Source: F23-D06 sp947167635 (lineage in GTDB: Bacteria; Bacteroidota; Bacteroidia; Bacteroidales; WCHB1-69). Taken from it: 64,000 bases of DNA. Below, one piece after another: positions 43,379 through 52,428 of the stretch. How positions within the stretch are numbered: the stretch's first letter is position 1; every line of letters starts with the position of its first letter. Under the pieces are notes generated by a model, which searched no databases, was not told where the DNA came from, and saw nothing but the letters and a program-made list of their open reading frames with translations. The DNA is taken from contig CAMVIT010000007.1 in NCBI GenBank assembly GCA_947167635.1, forward strand, positions 1-64,000. The letters are read 5' to 3'. Position numbers and translations under genes: made by a program.

Positions 43379-44155
43379 CTAAAACGCCAGTACGCCTACG
43401 CCAACCTTCAGACCGAACCAATAGGCATTGAGGATTCTGTTTCGGACATAACTGTCCGGCGTACACTCACCCGCCTTGTCATATTTGTCGAAAGGAGGCC
43501 CGATACCGAAGCCGCCGAAAGTGGTGCCTACCGAGAGTCCCATGGACAAGCGAAGGTAGTTGAAAAGGAGGTAGTCACGGCCCATCTCAAACCGCGCCCC
43601 GAACAAAACCCCGTGGTCCTTAGTCATTTCAGGATAATGGTCCGCCAAGCCCTGGGGCATCCTCTGGTCAAGGTCGAAATGGTAGAAGAAGCCGTCAAAC
43701 GTGAATTTCAGGTAGTAGCCCAACGGAGCATAGGAATCAAACGGATAGATCTTGTAGAAGGCACTGAAGCCATGAGCGGTCACGGTGCCGGTAAAATTAT
43801 AGTCCCAACTACCCCAATGATAGTCATATCCATTTGTTTCCTCCCAATCGCGCCACACCCTGCCCTCGAACGGTGACTTGTAAAAATTATACCCTAACCC
43901 CACCGTACTGTTCCGGGTGATGATCATCTCGATGCTCGGATTGACGAAATAATTCAGTCCTAAGTAGCGCTGGGCATGTGTGTTATCGGGGAAACGAGCC
44001 TTCAGGGCTTCGGTCAGCGGGTTTGGATTAAGCCATGAGGGAGACAGGCTGCATTCTGCGTTAATAAGGAAATGCCTGCCCATATAGCCCGGGCCTTGGG
44101 CAAAGGAGGCCATCCCAAGCATGGTGGCCAAAGTCAGCAATAGAATCTTTTTCAT
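43379..44155 (-). CDS. Outer-membrane barrel-like protein, last gene of the M48 operon
   Basis: A 258-residue exported protein (signal about 1-19, ending ASFAQ). It has repeated beta strands rich in Tyr, Trp and Gly (for example VGLGYNFY and YWFGLKVGVGVLAF) and an aromatic C-terminus, like an outer-membrane barrel. No domain of known function recognised. The ATG overlaps the M48 stop by 4 nt, so the two are coupled and may work together at the outer membrane. Confidence 0.7.
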   Translation of the reverse strand: MKKILLLTLATMLGMASFAQGPGYMGRHFLINAECSLSPSWLNPNPLTEALKARFPDNTHAQRYLGLNYFVNPSIEMIITRNSTVGLGYNFYKSPFEGRVWRDWEETNGYDYHWGSWDYNFTGTVTAHGFSAFYKIYPFDSYAPLGYYLKFTFDGFFYHFDLDQRMPQGLADHYPEMTKDHGVLFGARFEMGRDYLLFNYLRLSMGLSVGTTFGGFGIGPPFDKYDKAGECTPDSYVRNRILNAYWFGLKVGVGVLAF

Positions 44156-46275
44156 TTCTTCTTTCCTTTCACAAATTCATACAGTTTGTCATACATGAAC
44201 GCATTGACGTAAGCGTCGCTCATGGCGGAAATTTGGCTGTCGTGGCCGGCGAGAAGTGTCTTCCCTTTTTCCAAATCCAGGAGCATCAAGTACATATCGG
44301 TATCATAGCGGGGGAAGCCGAACTCAATGGCGGCAGGCACAAAATAGTAGGGGCAGAGCACTCCAAGGAGGATGTTCTGGATTTTGTTGTAGCCGGCAAA
44401 ACCGGCATTCCCGCGCCGCACGGCCGCGACACATACGGTGGAGGTGCCTGTGAGCTCATACACATCGTTCATGTCCTTGGTGAGCGGTGAGACCATGGCA
44501 ATGCCATCGCTTTGGAAATACTCGTTCAACCACTGCTGGAGCTTGGCATACTTGTTGTAATCCTCTGTGGAAAGACCTTTCACATCCTTCACACTATAGG
44601 TGACGGGATCCAATTTCAGCTTTTTGAGAGATGTCCTCAAGGTCTTCAGCAGACGTTCGGCACGCTTGTTGGCCTCTTTTTGCGCAACTTTTTTCGAGCC
44701 ATTCGTGGAGAGAACATACTGCGGGTCTGCGAGGATGACGGATTTCACAGTAGCCGGCTTGTTCCGATCCACCACCTTCAGAACCTCCTCGTCTTCCGCC
44801 TGATGGAGAGTGTTGCTCATCAAGTCGTAAAAGGCGGGCTCCTGGTGGATGTCCACCAGCATGTAGTTCATTGTCTTGAACTTTGGGGTCGGCAACACCT
44901 TCGTGGGCTTGCCCTGCTGGCGGATGCGCTCGTATTTGTTGATGGTCGAATCCTGCGGGGTGTTGTCTTCTGTCTGGATGGTGGCGGGGTCGGTGTCCAT
45001 GGGGTAATCGGAGAAGTCGGTATATTTCATCTTGTTCTTGACGAAAATATCCTTCATGAGATCGTCAATCACCTCTTTGTAATAAATGTTATCGGGATGA
45101 TTCTGACGGGCCTTCCATGCGGCACGCAAAGCTAACAAAGAGGCCTCCTGCTTGCCTATCTTGGCGAAGAAGTGGCTGGTCTGCTGCAGTTCGCCCTCTA
45201 CATCCTTGTAGGACTCGATAGTAGCACTCACCTGACCGTAGTTTTTGTGTTTGGAGAGTCCGTAGAGGGCACTCACCATGGCCTCTTCAAGGTAAGCGTT
45301 GTTCGGATGGGCGCGCTGAAGCACGTAGGTATTGTAGAAGGCATGGTCGTAACTGTGACGGGAAAGGAGGATGCGAACGCACTCGAAGCGTGCCAGCTCG
45401 CGCACTTCGTTGAAAAGGGACTCCGGTTGCACAAAGACAGAACGGCCCGTTTCGGACATGCCGGCCACAATGGAACGGGCCGCCGTGCGACGACGCTCAA
45501 TGTTGGGGTGCGTGAACAAGGTGTCCACCATGTCGGCACGACTGCTGATAGGTGTGATGTTGGTTAAGAAGTAGTTGTCCGGGAAATGGTAAAAGCTCGT
45601 TTCCACCAACGTCTTGTTGAAGGGCACCTCATCAAAAGGCAGATCCGAGTATTGCAGCACATCGAAAATGCCGTCAAGCACCGTGTAACTGTACTGCGAC
45701 TGCTTCATGTAACGCTCCAATGAAATGCGGTCAGCCTCCATTTCGTGCGTGCGCGAACGGTTGTGGTACTTCAAATAATAGTTGATCGGGTCCTTGTCCT
45801 TGAGCGAATCCTGATAGGTGTTGAAGGACTCTATGTGTTTCTCGGCATAATGCGCGATTTCATGCCCCAGCACAAAGGCGAGTTCGCTCTCATTGGACAC
45901 TTGTGCCAAAAGACCCATATTGACGAACAGCAGGCCGTTGGCAGTGGCAAAGGCGTTCACTTCCGTGCTCTTTATAATGTACAAATGGATTTTTGAACGC
46001 AGCACAGGATCGTCTTTCAACAAATTGTCGGCAATAGTGTTGACATAGTCGTTCAACTTGCTGCCGTACAAGATGTCACCCTCCATCACCAACCGCTTCA
46101 GCATCACATTATAGTCGGCAAGATCCTTGTCCGAGGTGGTGATTTTGGCAAAGTCGGCAGGCATGGGGCCTTGTGATTCCAGCGGCTTATAGTTGACCAC
46201 CGCATCCTGCCCGAAGGCGAGGACGGACAAAAGGAGAAAAACCGCCAGCAGAAAAAGATTTGCGATTTTTTTCAT
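44152..46275 (-). CDS. Exported M48-family metalloprotease
   Basis: A 707-residue protein with a signal peptide (about 1-22). The M48 domain covers about 60-260, with zinc motif HEIAH at 138-142 and the third-ligand region HEMEADR at about 177-183. A helical, TPR-like region (about 280-400) and an unassigned C-terminal domain (about 470-707) follow. Such proteases act in envelope quality control, like BepA. It lies 4 nt after the propeller-like gene and is coupled to the barrel gene. The C-terminal domain is unusual for the family. Confidence 0.85.
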   Translation of the reverse strand: MKKIANLFLLAVFLLLSVLAFGQDAVVNYKPLESQGPMPADFAKITTSDKDLADYNVMLKRLVMEGDILYGSKLNDYVNTIADNLLKDDPVLRSKIHLYIIKSTEVNAFATANGLLFVNMGLLAQVSNESELAFVLGHEIAHYAEKHIESFNTYQDSLKDKDPINYYLKYHNRSRTHEMEADRISLERYMKQSQYSYTVLDGIFDVLQYSDLPFDEVPFNKTLVETSFYHFPDNYFLTNITPISSRADMVDTLFTHPNIERRRTAARSIVAGMSETGRSVFVQPESLFNEVRELARFECVRILLSRHSYDHAFYNTYVLQRAHPNNAYLEEAMVSALYGLSKHKNYGQVSATIESYKDVEGELQQTSHFFAKIGKQEASLLALRAAWKARQNHPDNIYYKEVIDDLMKDIFVKNKMKYTDFSDYPMDTDPATIQTEDNTPQDSTINKYERIRQQGKPTKVLPTPKFKTMNYMLVDIHQEPAFYDLMSNTLHQAEDEEVLKVVDRNKPATVKSVILADPQYVLSTNGSKKVAQKEANKRAERLLKTLRTSLKKLKLDPVTYSVKDVKGLSTEDYNKYAKLQQWLNEYFQSDGIAMVSPLTKDMNDVYELTGTSTVCVAAVRRGNAGFAGYNKIQNILLGVLCPYYFVPAAIEFGFPRYDTDMYLMLLDLEKGKTLLAGHDSQISAMSDAYVNAFMYDKLYEFVKGKKK

Positions 46276-46279
46276 TTTT

Positions 46280-47806
46280 TTAGAAATTTGCAGAAAGGTG
46301 GGAGATATTGACCGTCTTTTTCATATTCTCGACCACGATAAAGCCGTCATCTGTCTTGAAGAGAGGGGTGGTGATCATGCGTTTGGCCGTTTTCAAGTCC
46401 ATAAGCTTCGTGGTTTCTCCTTTACCATTCTCGTCAATGGTAAGCATGGTGCAACAATACATCTTCTTACCGGCCACAGTGTTCTTGTACACCATATTGG
46501 ACTTGCCGGCATAGTTGGCGGAATTATCGGCGTAAAGAATGTAAAGTTTGTCATTTTCAAAGAAAGGATAATAGGAGACACCCATTCTCTTGTAGGAGAA
46601 ACCGGAGGCCCCGGCGGCTGCCATTTGCCGTTTTTCAAAAATCTTGGATTGTGTGATTTCACCATTGGAATCGGTCTTGTCATAGACAACACCTCTTGCA
46701 AAATAGTAGTAGGTGGTGATCTGCATGTTGCCGGCTTTGGTAGTGACAGAGCGCATGGTTTTTTGTTCGCCAAGCAGGATCACGGAACCATCGGAGCACT
46801 CGTAAAGACCTTCCGCCGTAATATAGTGGTCTTGGTTGGGACAGTAGCCTGCAGGAATGCCTCCCGTCGCTTTTTCATGATAATTGCCCGGAAAATCCTT
46901 GTGACTGATGGACTTGAAATTGGAGCTTTTGGGATCATAAACGACAATATACGACCCGTTTTCGTTTTTCTTCAGATCTTTCTTATAATAACCGCCCATG
47001 ATAATGTTGCCACTCTTGCCGGTCATCATCTTGCCATTGCTGATGTGGAAATCCAAGGGTTCGGAGACGCTGGAAGAGTTGCTCTCCGTAATCTCATACA
47101 TGTACAACACCTCATTGGTGCGCGTATGATTGTTGGGGGCATCGAAGGCATACACGCCCGCAAATGCCACACCTTCGTTGTTGACGGCCATGTCAATGAT
47201 GTTGAAATAATCCGACTTGAAGTCGAAATCCAGCGTGTTCTGCCAAAGCAGGTCGCCACTGTTGTCGAACACACACACTACATTGCCCTTGTAGGAACCT
47301 TTGCGCTGCAACTGTACGAAAGCCACCAGGTTCTTGCTCTTGTCGGGCGAAATGGCCGTGGCGATCATGAGGTTGTCCTGCTTCTCAAAAGTGAACGAGA
47401 GAATCTCTTCCGGATTCCAGGGGGCCGCACCACCTGTCGGGGAAACCTTGTTGCCATACAGGGTATAGACCTTCTCCTTGTTGTTGCGGTCGATGTAAAA
47501 AGCGGCCAGACCGTCTTCGTTGTCATAGCATTTGAGGAAGTTGACAGATTCGGGATGCGTCAGCGTGGTAGCCGTGACCCTGCCATCCTCTATGGTGAAG
47601 ATCTTGTCGATTTCTGTCTTCTTTTTTCCTTTTTCAATAGAAGCAGAATAGAGGTAACGTGTGCCATCGGCCTTCTCGCACCTATGCGTGTTTAACAAAT
47701 AAGCGAGGCCTTCGCCCGCCACATCGGGACCCAGCACCGTGATTTTCTGGGCAAATGCCGTCGTGGCAAAGAAGATTGTGCAAGCTAAGAATAATAACTT
47801 TTTCAT
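46280..47806 (-). CDS. Exported protein of unknown function, propeller-like
   Basis: A 508-residue protein with a signal peptide (about 1-19, ending TTAFAQ). The rest is regular beta-rich sequence with repeated pieces of the kind GNIIMGGYYKKD, SVILLGEQKT and KLYILYADNS, at spacing that suggests a beta-propeller. It has no sorting domain, so a periplasmic location is likely. It is the first gene of the operon with the M48 protease (gap 4 nt). It may be a sensor or substrate-binding partner. Confidence 0.65.
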   Translation of the reverse strand: MKKLLFLACTIFFATTAFAQKITVLGPDVAGEGLAYLLNTHRCEKADGTRYLYSASIEKGKKKTEIDKIFTIEDGRVTATTLTHPESVNFLKCYDNEDGLAAFYIDRNNKEKVYTLYGNKVSPTGGAAPWNPEEILSFTFEKQDNLMIATAISPDKSKNLVAFVQLQRKGSYKGNVVCVFDNSGDLLWQNTLDFDFKSDYFNIIDMAVNNEGVAFAGVYAFDAPNNHTRTNEVLYMYEITESNSSSVSEPLDFHISNGKMMTGKSGNIIMGGYYKKDLKKNENGSYIVVYDPKSSNFKSISHKDFPGNYHEKATGGIPAGYCPNQDHYITAEGLYECSDGSVILLGEQKTMRSVTTKAGNMQITTYYYFARGVVYDKTDSNGEITQSKIFEKRQMAAAGASGFSYKRMGVSYYPFFENDKLYILYADNSANYAGKSNMVYKNTVAGKKMYCCTMLTIDENGKGETTKLMDLKTAKRMITTPLFKTDDGFIVVENMKKTVNISHLSANF

Positions 47807-47835
47807 GACAAAAGGATTTTAATTTTTTGAGGGAG

Positions 47836-47843
47836 CAAAAATA
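47836..47843 (-). promoter_or_regulatory. -7 box of the M48 operon
   Basis: TATTTTTG on the minus strand, 29 nt before the propeller-like gene. From here to 48100 I see no gene, only AT-rich sequence. Confidence 0.6.
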
Positions 47844-48102
47844 ATAAAAAAAACAACAAGGGACTCCTGTTTATCATTTCTCTTAACATTGTCACCAACC
47901 TTGTGCGAATCCCTTTAAACACCAGGACAGGCAAACAACGCCGCATTATTAAAACAATATCCATTAAACAGGATACGAAAAAGCCAAAAGGTTGCACCTT
48001 GTCGTGACTATTTTTTTCTTTTTTTTCTCATGTATTATAACAACCTAATCATCAACACAGTACAACTCGTTTCAAGACAAAACCAGAGCATTGGGGAAAG
48101 GC

Positions 48103-48131
48103 AAAAAAAATCCCGCGTTTCCGCGGGATTA
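48103..48131 (-). terminator. Intrinsic terminator of ahcY
   Basis: On the minus strand AATCCCGCG-gaaa-CGCGGGATT followed by a T-run. It begins right at the end of the ahcY gene. Confidence 0.88.
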
Positions 48132-48135
48132 TCTG

Positions 48136-49545
48136 TTAGTATCGATAGAAGTCCGACTTGAACGGTCCCTCAACAGGGACTCCTATGTAGTCGGCCTGCT
48201 TCTGTGTGAGCTTGGTGAGCTTGGCCCCGATCTTGCTGAGATGCAGCCGCGCAACCTCTTCGTCCAGTTCCTTGGGCAGGTTATAGACCCCGACCTTGTG
48301 GTCATGCTGCCAGAGATCGAGCTGCGCCATGGTCTGATTGGTGAACGAGTTGCTCATCACGAAGGAGGGATGTCCGGTGGCGCATCCGAGGTTCACTAAG
48401 CGGCCCTCCGCCAGGATAAAGATGGAGTGTCCATCGGGGAAGATGTACTCATCGACCTGAGGTTTGATGTTACGCTTGGTGATGTTCGGCTGTGCTTCGA
48501 AGGCGCTGACTTGGATTTCGTTGTCGAAGTGCCCGATGTTGCAGACAATAGCCTGGTCCTTCATCTTGTTGAGGTGTTCCACTGTGATGACATCGCAGTT
48601 GCCAGTGGTAGTGACGTAGAGGTTGGCTTCGGGGAGGGCGTCCTCCACGGTCTTGACCTCAAAGCCCTCCATGGCGGCCTGCAAGGCGCAGATAGGATCG
48701 ACTTCGGTGACGATGACGCGCGCGCCGTAGGATTTCATCGACTGGGCACAGCCTTTGCCCACATCGCCGTAACCGCACACACACACCACTTTGCCGGCCA
48801 ACATGATGTCGGTGGCACGTTTAATGCCGTCGGCCAATGACTCGCGGCAACCGTACTTGTTGTCGAACTTCGACTTCGTGACGGAGTCGTTCACATTGAT
48901 GGCGGGGAAGAGCAGCTCACCGCGCTCCATCATCTGGTAGAGACGATGCACACCCGTGGTGGTCTCCTCTGAAACACCCTTGATCTCTTTGACCATGTTG
49001 TGCCACTTGTGCGGGTCTTCTTTCAAGATTTCCTTGAGAGTGTGGAAGATGACCGCCTGCTCGTGGTTCTCGGGGGTCTTGTCGAGAATGGAGGGGTCCT
49101 CCTCAGCCTTGTAACCGAGGTGGATGAGCAGGGTGGCGTCACCGCCGTCGTCCACAATCAGTTGCGGGCCTTTGCCGCCCGGAAACGAGAGGGCCTGGTT
49201 GGTACACCACCAGTAGTCCTCCAAGCTTTCGCCCTTCCAGGCGAACACGGAGACGCCCGTGGCGGCGATGGCCGCGGCGGCATGGTCCTGTGTGGAGAAG
49301 ATGTTGCAACTGCACCATCTTACCTCAGCGCCCAAATGCACCAATGTCTCAATCAGCACGGCGGTCTGGATGGTCATGTGCAGGGATCCCATGATGCGGA
49401 CACCGTTCAACGGCTTCGAATCCCCATATTTTTCCCGTAAGGCCAACAAGCCGGGCATCTCCTTCTGGGAAACCTCAATGTCCTTGCGGCCCCAGTCGGC
49501 CAACGACATGTCGGCCACTTTGTTTTTCAATTCGTAATCAGTCAT
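48136..49545 (-). CDS. ahcY: Adenosylhomocysteinase
   Basis: A 469-residue cytosolic enzyme that splits S-adenosylhomocysteine to adenosine and homocysteine with a bound NAD. The NAD loop is CGYGDVGKGCAQSMK, the catalytic region is VNDSVTKSKFDN, and the C-terminus (GPFKSDFYRY) is the family signature that reaches into the neighbouring NAD site. It lies 41 nt downstream of the M16 peptidase gene and ends in its own strong terminator. No SAH or SAM riboswitch is visible. Confidence 0.97.
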   Translation of the reverse strand: MTDYELKNKVADMSLADWGRKDIEVSQKEMPGLLALREKYGDSKPLNGVRIMGSLHMTIQTAVLIETLVHLGAEVRWCSCNIFSTQDHAAAAIAATGVSVFAWKGESLEDYWWCTNQALSFPGGKGPQLIVDDGGDATLLIHLGYKAEEDPSILDKTPENHEQAVIFHTLKEILKEDPHKWHNMVKEIKGVSEETTTGVHRLYQMMERGELLFPAINVNDSVTKSKFDNKYGCRESLADGIKRATDIMLAGKVVCVCGYGDVGKGCAQSMKSYGARVIVTEVDPICALQAAMEGFEVKTVEDALPEANLYVTTTGNCDVITVEHLNKMKDQAIVCNIGHFDNEIQVSAFEAQPNITKRNIKPQVDEYIFPDGHSIFILAEGRLVNLGCATGHPSFVMSNSFTNQTMAQLDLWQHDHKVGVYNLPKELDEEVARLHLSKIGAKLTKLTQKQADYIGVPVEGPFKSDFYRY

Positions 49546-49585
49546 TTCTGTATAAAATTTCGTTTAGCAAAATGGATAAGATTTT

Positions 49586-52396
49586 CTATTTTTCTGGCTT
49601 CAAATCGACACGGGTGTAGTTATCGTAATTGAAGTACTTCTTCATGAAGTTGACGAGGTCTTTGTTGGTAACGGCATTCACCATATCGGCGTACTCGTTC
49701 ACGGCATTCATGTCTTCGCCATACAACACTTTGTTTTGGATATAGCTGCGCCAGAAAGTGTTGGTTTGGATGTTCTTTTCGCGGGTGGAAATCAACTGCT
49801 TTTTCACCTTGGCGAGAGTCTTCTTGTCGGTGCCCTTTTTGCCCACAGTTTTGAGGATGTCAAGGCAAACATCCGCCAGTTTGTCGGTCTTTTGGGGGCT
49901 GCAGCCCAGCATAATCATCAACGTGTAGGTGGGGGTGGGGAATTTCGAGGTAACCATCTGGAGCATCGGGGAATAGACATCACCCATCTTCTCGCGGACA
50001 ATCTCCAGCAGATATTGTTCCAGCACATCACCCAGCACGCTCACCGTGACATTGTTCTTGGCGTTATAGTCAAACGGCTGTTCAAAACAGAGACCCATCC
50101 AGCCTTGTTCCTCCTGACCGTAGTACTCAATATCTTTTTGGATACCTGTGAAATTGGGTTTGAAAACGCTGCCGTCAAAGTTCTCTCTTTTGTCAGAGGT
50201 CTTCATGGAGCCCAAATAGACACAGAGGAGTTCGTCCATCACCTTCTCGTCGAAGTTGCCCACAAAAACGAAGGTGAAGTCGGCGGGGTTGGCAAAGCGT
50301 TCCTTGTAAATCCGGACGGCTTTCTCAAAATCAACTTTCTTGAGATATTCGGGGGTCATCGTGAGTTGGTTCACCAGATAGGGGTCTTGCTGGGTGGCCT
50401 TGTCAAGGAGGGCAGCGATGAAACGGTACATAATATTGGCCTTGAGCATCTTGAGTCCCTCTTCCGTTTCGTTCAGCACCAGTTCGCAAGCGGTTTCATC
50501 CGCACGCGGGTTGGTGAAGAAGGCATTCAGGTACTGGAAGAAGAATTCGAGGTCTTTCGGGGTGGAGGAGCCGCCCAAGCTCTCGGTCATGGCACCGATG
50601 TCGGGTGTGACACCGGCCTGTTTGCTCTTGAGTTTTTTCACCAGGGAGTTGTAGTCAATCTCGGCGATACCGCTGCGGTCAATGATGTCGGCGGCGAAGT
50701 TGGCGGAAGGAAGATCCTCCACTTTGTAAAGACTCAAGCCTCCCTTGCTGATGGCCGTGAAGAGGATTTCATCGTTCTTGTAGTCGGTTTTCTTGAGGAT
50801 AACCTCAATGCCGTTGGAAAGAGTGACCTTTTTGCCCTTGATGGCAGGAATTTCCTCGCGTTTGACGATGGAACCAGGTTTCAAGGTGCCTCTCTCCACA
50901 ATTTCCTGTTCCTTGTAAGTGTCCACGTATGGCGTGACATCCTTCAGCTTCTCATTGGTGATAACTCTGAGGACCTCGTCTTTGGCAGGCACATTCACAC
51001 CTTCTTTTTCGGGAGCCATCACGATAGCCACGAAATTCTCAGGTGTAATCCAGTCTTTGGCCAAATCATTGATTTCATTCACGTATATGCCATCAATGAG
51101 TTTCTTAGCAAGGTTATATTCACGCTTGGCGCCCGGGATGGGATCACCATGCAGGAAGTTGCTCACATATTCAGAAGCATAGCGGGAAGATTCCGTTTTG
51201 TCGGTCTCGTTGGCGGCACGCTCCATGCGCTCCAACAGGGCAACCTTGGCACGGTCGAGCTCAGTCTTGAGGAAACCGTATTTGAGCACGCGGTAGTCCT
51301 CTTTCATCAACACTTCAATAGATTCGAGGATTTTGTTCTCCTTGCTGGCAGCCTGGGAACCGTACATGTCGGTAAGGCCGATGAAGTCGGAATATCCCGT
51401 AGAGGCCTGAATGAAGGGGCATTGGGGATTTTGCGCCATTTCTTCCAAACGGGCGTCATACATCTCATTAAAGAGGTCGATAAGCAGTTGTTTGCGGTAA
51501 TCACCCACGGTCTTGACGGCGAAGTGGGGGAACTTGCGGACGAGCATAATGGTGTTGCCGGCGGCCTCTTTGTCGGTGCAAACGGCAACGAGGGGCTCTT
51601 TGTTCTTGCCAATGGCATACTGCTCCTTCACACGCGGGTTCTGCACGGCCGGAATGTCGCTGAACAGGTTCTTGATTTTGGCTTCCACCTGATCCACGTC
51701 AATATCACCAACCACGATGACAGCCTGCAAATCAGGGCGGTACCAATCATTGTAAAAGTCTTTGATGACCTGGTAGTCGAAGTTCTGGATGATGTCAAGC
51801 AGTCCGATGGGCATACGGTCGGCATAACGGGAATCTTTCATCAGCACAGGCCAGTACTCCTTGCGCATACGGTCGTCCGCGCCAAGTCCGAGACGGTACT
51901 CTTCGGTAATGACGCCTCTTTCGGCATCAATCTCCTTATGGTCATAGAGCAATCCATGGGCCCAGCCGCGCAGGATTTGCAGGCCGAGGTCAAGATTCTT
52001 GGGATCATCGAGCGGCATGGGAATCATATAGACCGTCTCGTCAAAGGAGGTATAGGCGTTGAGGTCGGCACCGAACACCACACCGATGCTCTGCAGCTTG
52101 TCGATCATCGTATTGCCGGGCATCCCCTCGATACCGTTGAAGGCCATGTGCTCAGTGAAGTGTGCCAAGCCGCGCTGGTTGTCGTTCTCTTGATTGGAGC
52201 CGGCGTTCACGGCCAAGCGGAATTCCACTACCTTCTTGGGTTGGGCATTCTGACGGATGTAATAGGTCATCCCGTTACTTAATTTACCGATGCGGACACG
52301 AGGATCGTTTTTCATCACTTCGTTCAGGTTCACATCCTGTCCGAAGACAAACGCCGCGGTAAGGACAAGGCTGAATAATAAGATAATTTTTTTCAT
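49586..52396 (-). CDS. Exported M16-family zinc peptidase
   Basis: A 936-residue protein with a signal peptide (about 1-19) and the four-domain M16 layout. The inverted zinc motif HFTEH is at residues 79-83, with the distal Glu in ITEEYRLG near 160. The second half repeats the fold without the zinc motif. Probably a periplasmic peptide-degrading enzyme like PqqL/pitrilysin. Adjacent to gldG (33 nt), possibly cotranscribed. Confidence 0.92.
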   Translation of the reverse strand: MKKIILLFSLVLTAAFVFGQDVNLNEVMKNDPRVRIGKLSNGMTYYIRQNAQPKKVVEFRLAVNAGSNQENDNQRGLAHFTEHMAFNGIEGMPGNTMIDKLQSIGVVFGADLNAYTSFDETVYMIPMPLDDPKNLDLGLQILRGWAHGLLYDHKEIDAERGVITEEYRLGLGADDRMRKEYWPVLMKDSRYADRMPIGLLDIIQNFDYQVIKDFYNDWYRPDLQAVIVVGDIDVDQVEAKIKNLFSDIPAVQNPRVKEQYAIGKNKEPLVAVCTDKEAAGNTIMLVRKFPHFAVKTVGDYRKQLLIDLFNEMYDARLEEMAQNPQCPFIQASTGYSDFIGLTDMYGSQAASKENKILESIEVLMKEDYRVLKYGFLKTELDRAKVALLERMERAANETDKTESSRYASEYVSNFLHGDPIPGAKREYNLAKKLIDGIYVNEINDLAKDWITPENFVAIVMAPEKEGVNVPAKDEVLRVITNEKLKDVTPYVDTYKEQEIVERGTLKPGSIVKREEIPAIKGKKVTLSNGIEVILKKTDYKNDEILFTAISKGGLSLYKVEDLPSANFAADIIDRSGIAEIDYNSLVKKLKSKQAGVTPDIGAMTESLGGSSTPKDLEFFFQYLNAFFTNPRADETACELVLNETEEGLKMLKANIMYRFIAALLDKATQQDPYLVNQLTMTPEYLKKVDFEKAVRIYKERFANPADFTFVFVGNFDEKVMDELLCVYLGSMKTSDKRENFDGSVFKPNFTGIQKDIEYYGQEEQGWMGLCFEQPFDYNAKNNVTVSVLGDVLEQYLLEIVREKMGDVYSPMLQMVTSKFPTPTYTLMIMLGCSPQKTDKLADVCLDILKTVGKKGTDKKTLAKVKKQLISTREKNIQTNTFWRSYIQNKVLYGEDMNAVNEYADMVNAVTNKDLVNFMKKYFNYDNYTRVDLKPEK

Positions 52397-52428
52397 AAAA
52401 AGGGTTTTGATGATTGATGATTATATCT

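Noticed and set aside
47844..48100. Small RNA or gene in the AT-rich gap
   Set aside because: No promoter box, hairpin or coding pattern was found apart from the flanking signals.
49545..49586. SAM or SAH riboswitch before ahcY
   Set aside because: The gap is only about 40 nt, AT-rich, with no room for a riboswitch fold.
49736..52282. Long plus-strand open frame of about 848 codons
   Set aside because: It lies antisense to the M16 peptidase gene, has no recognisable domain, and is explained by the codon pattern of the true gene.
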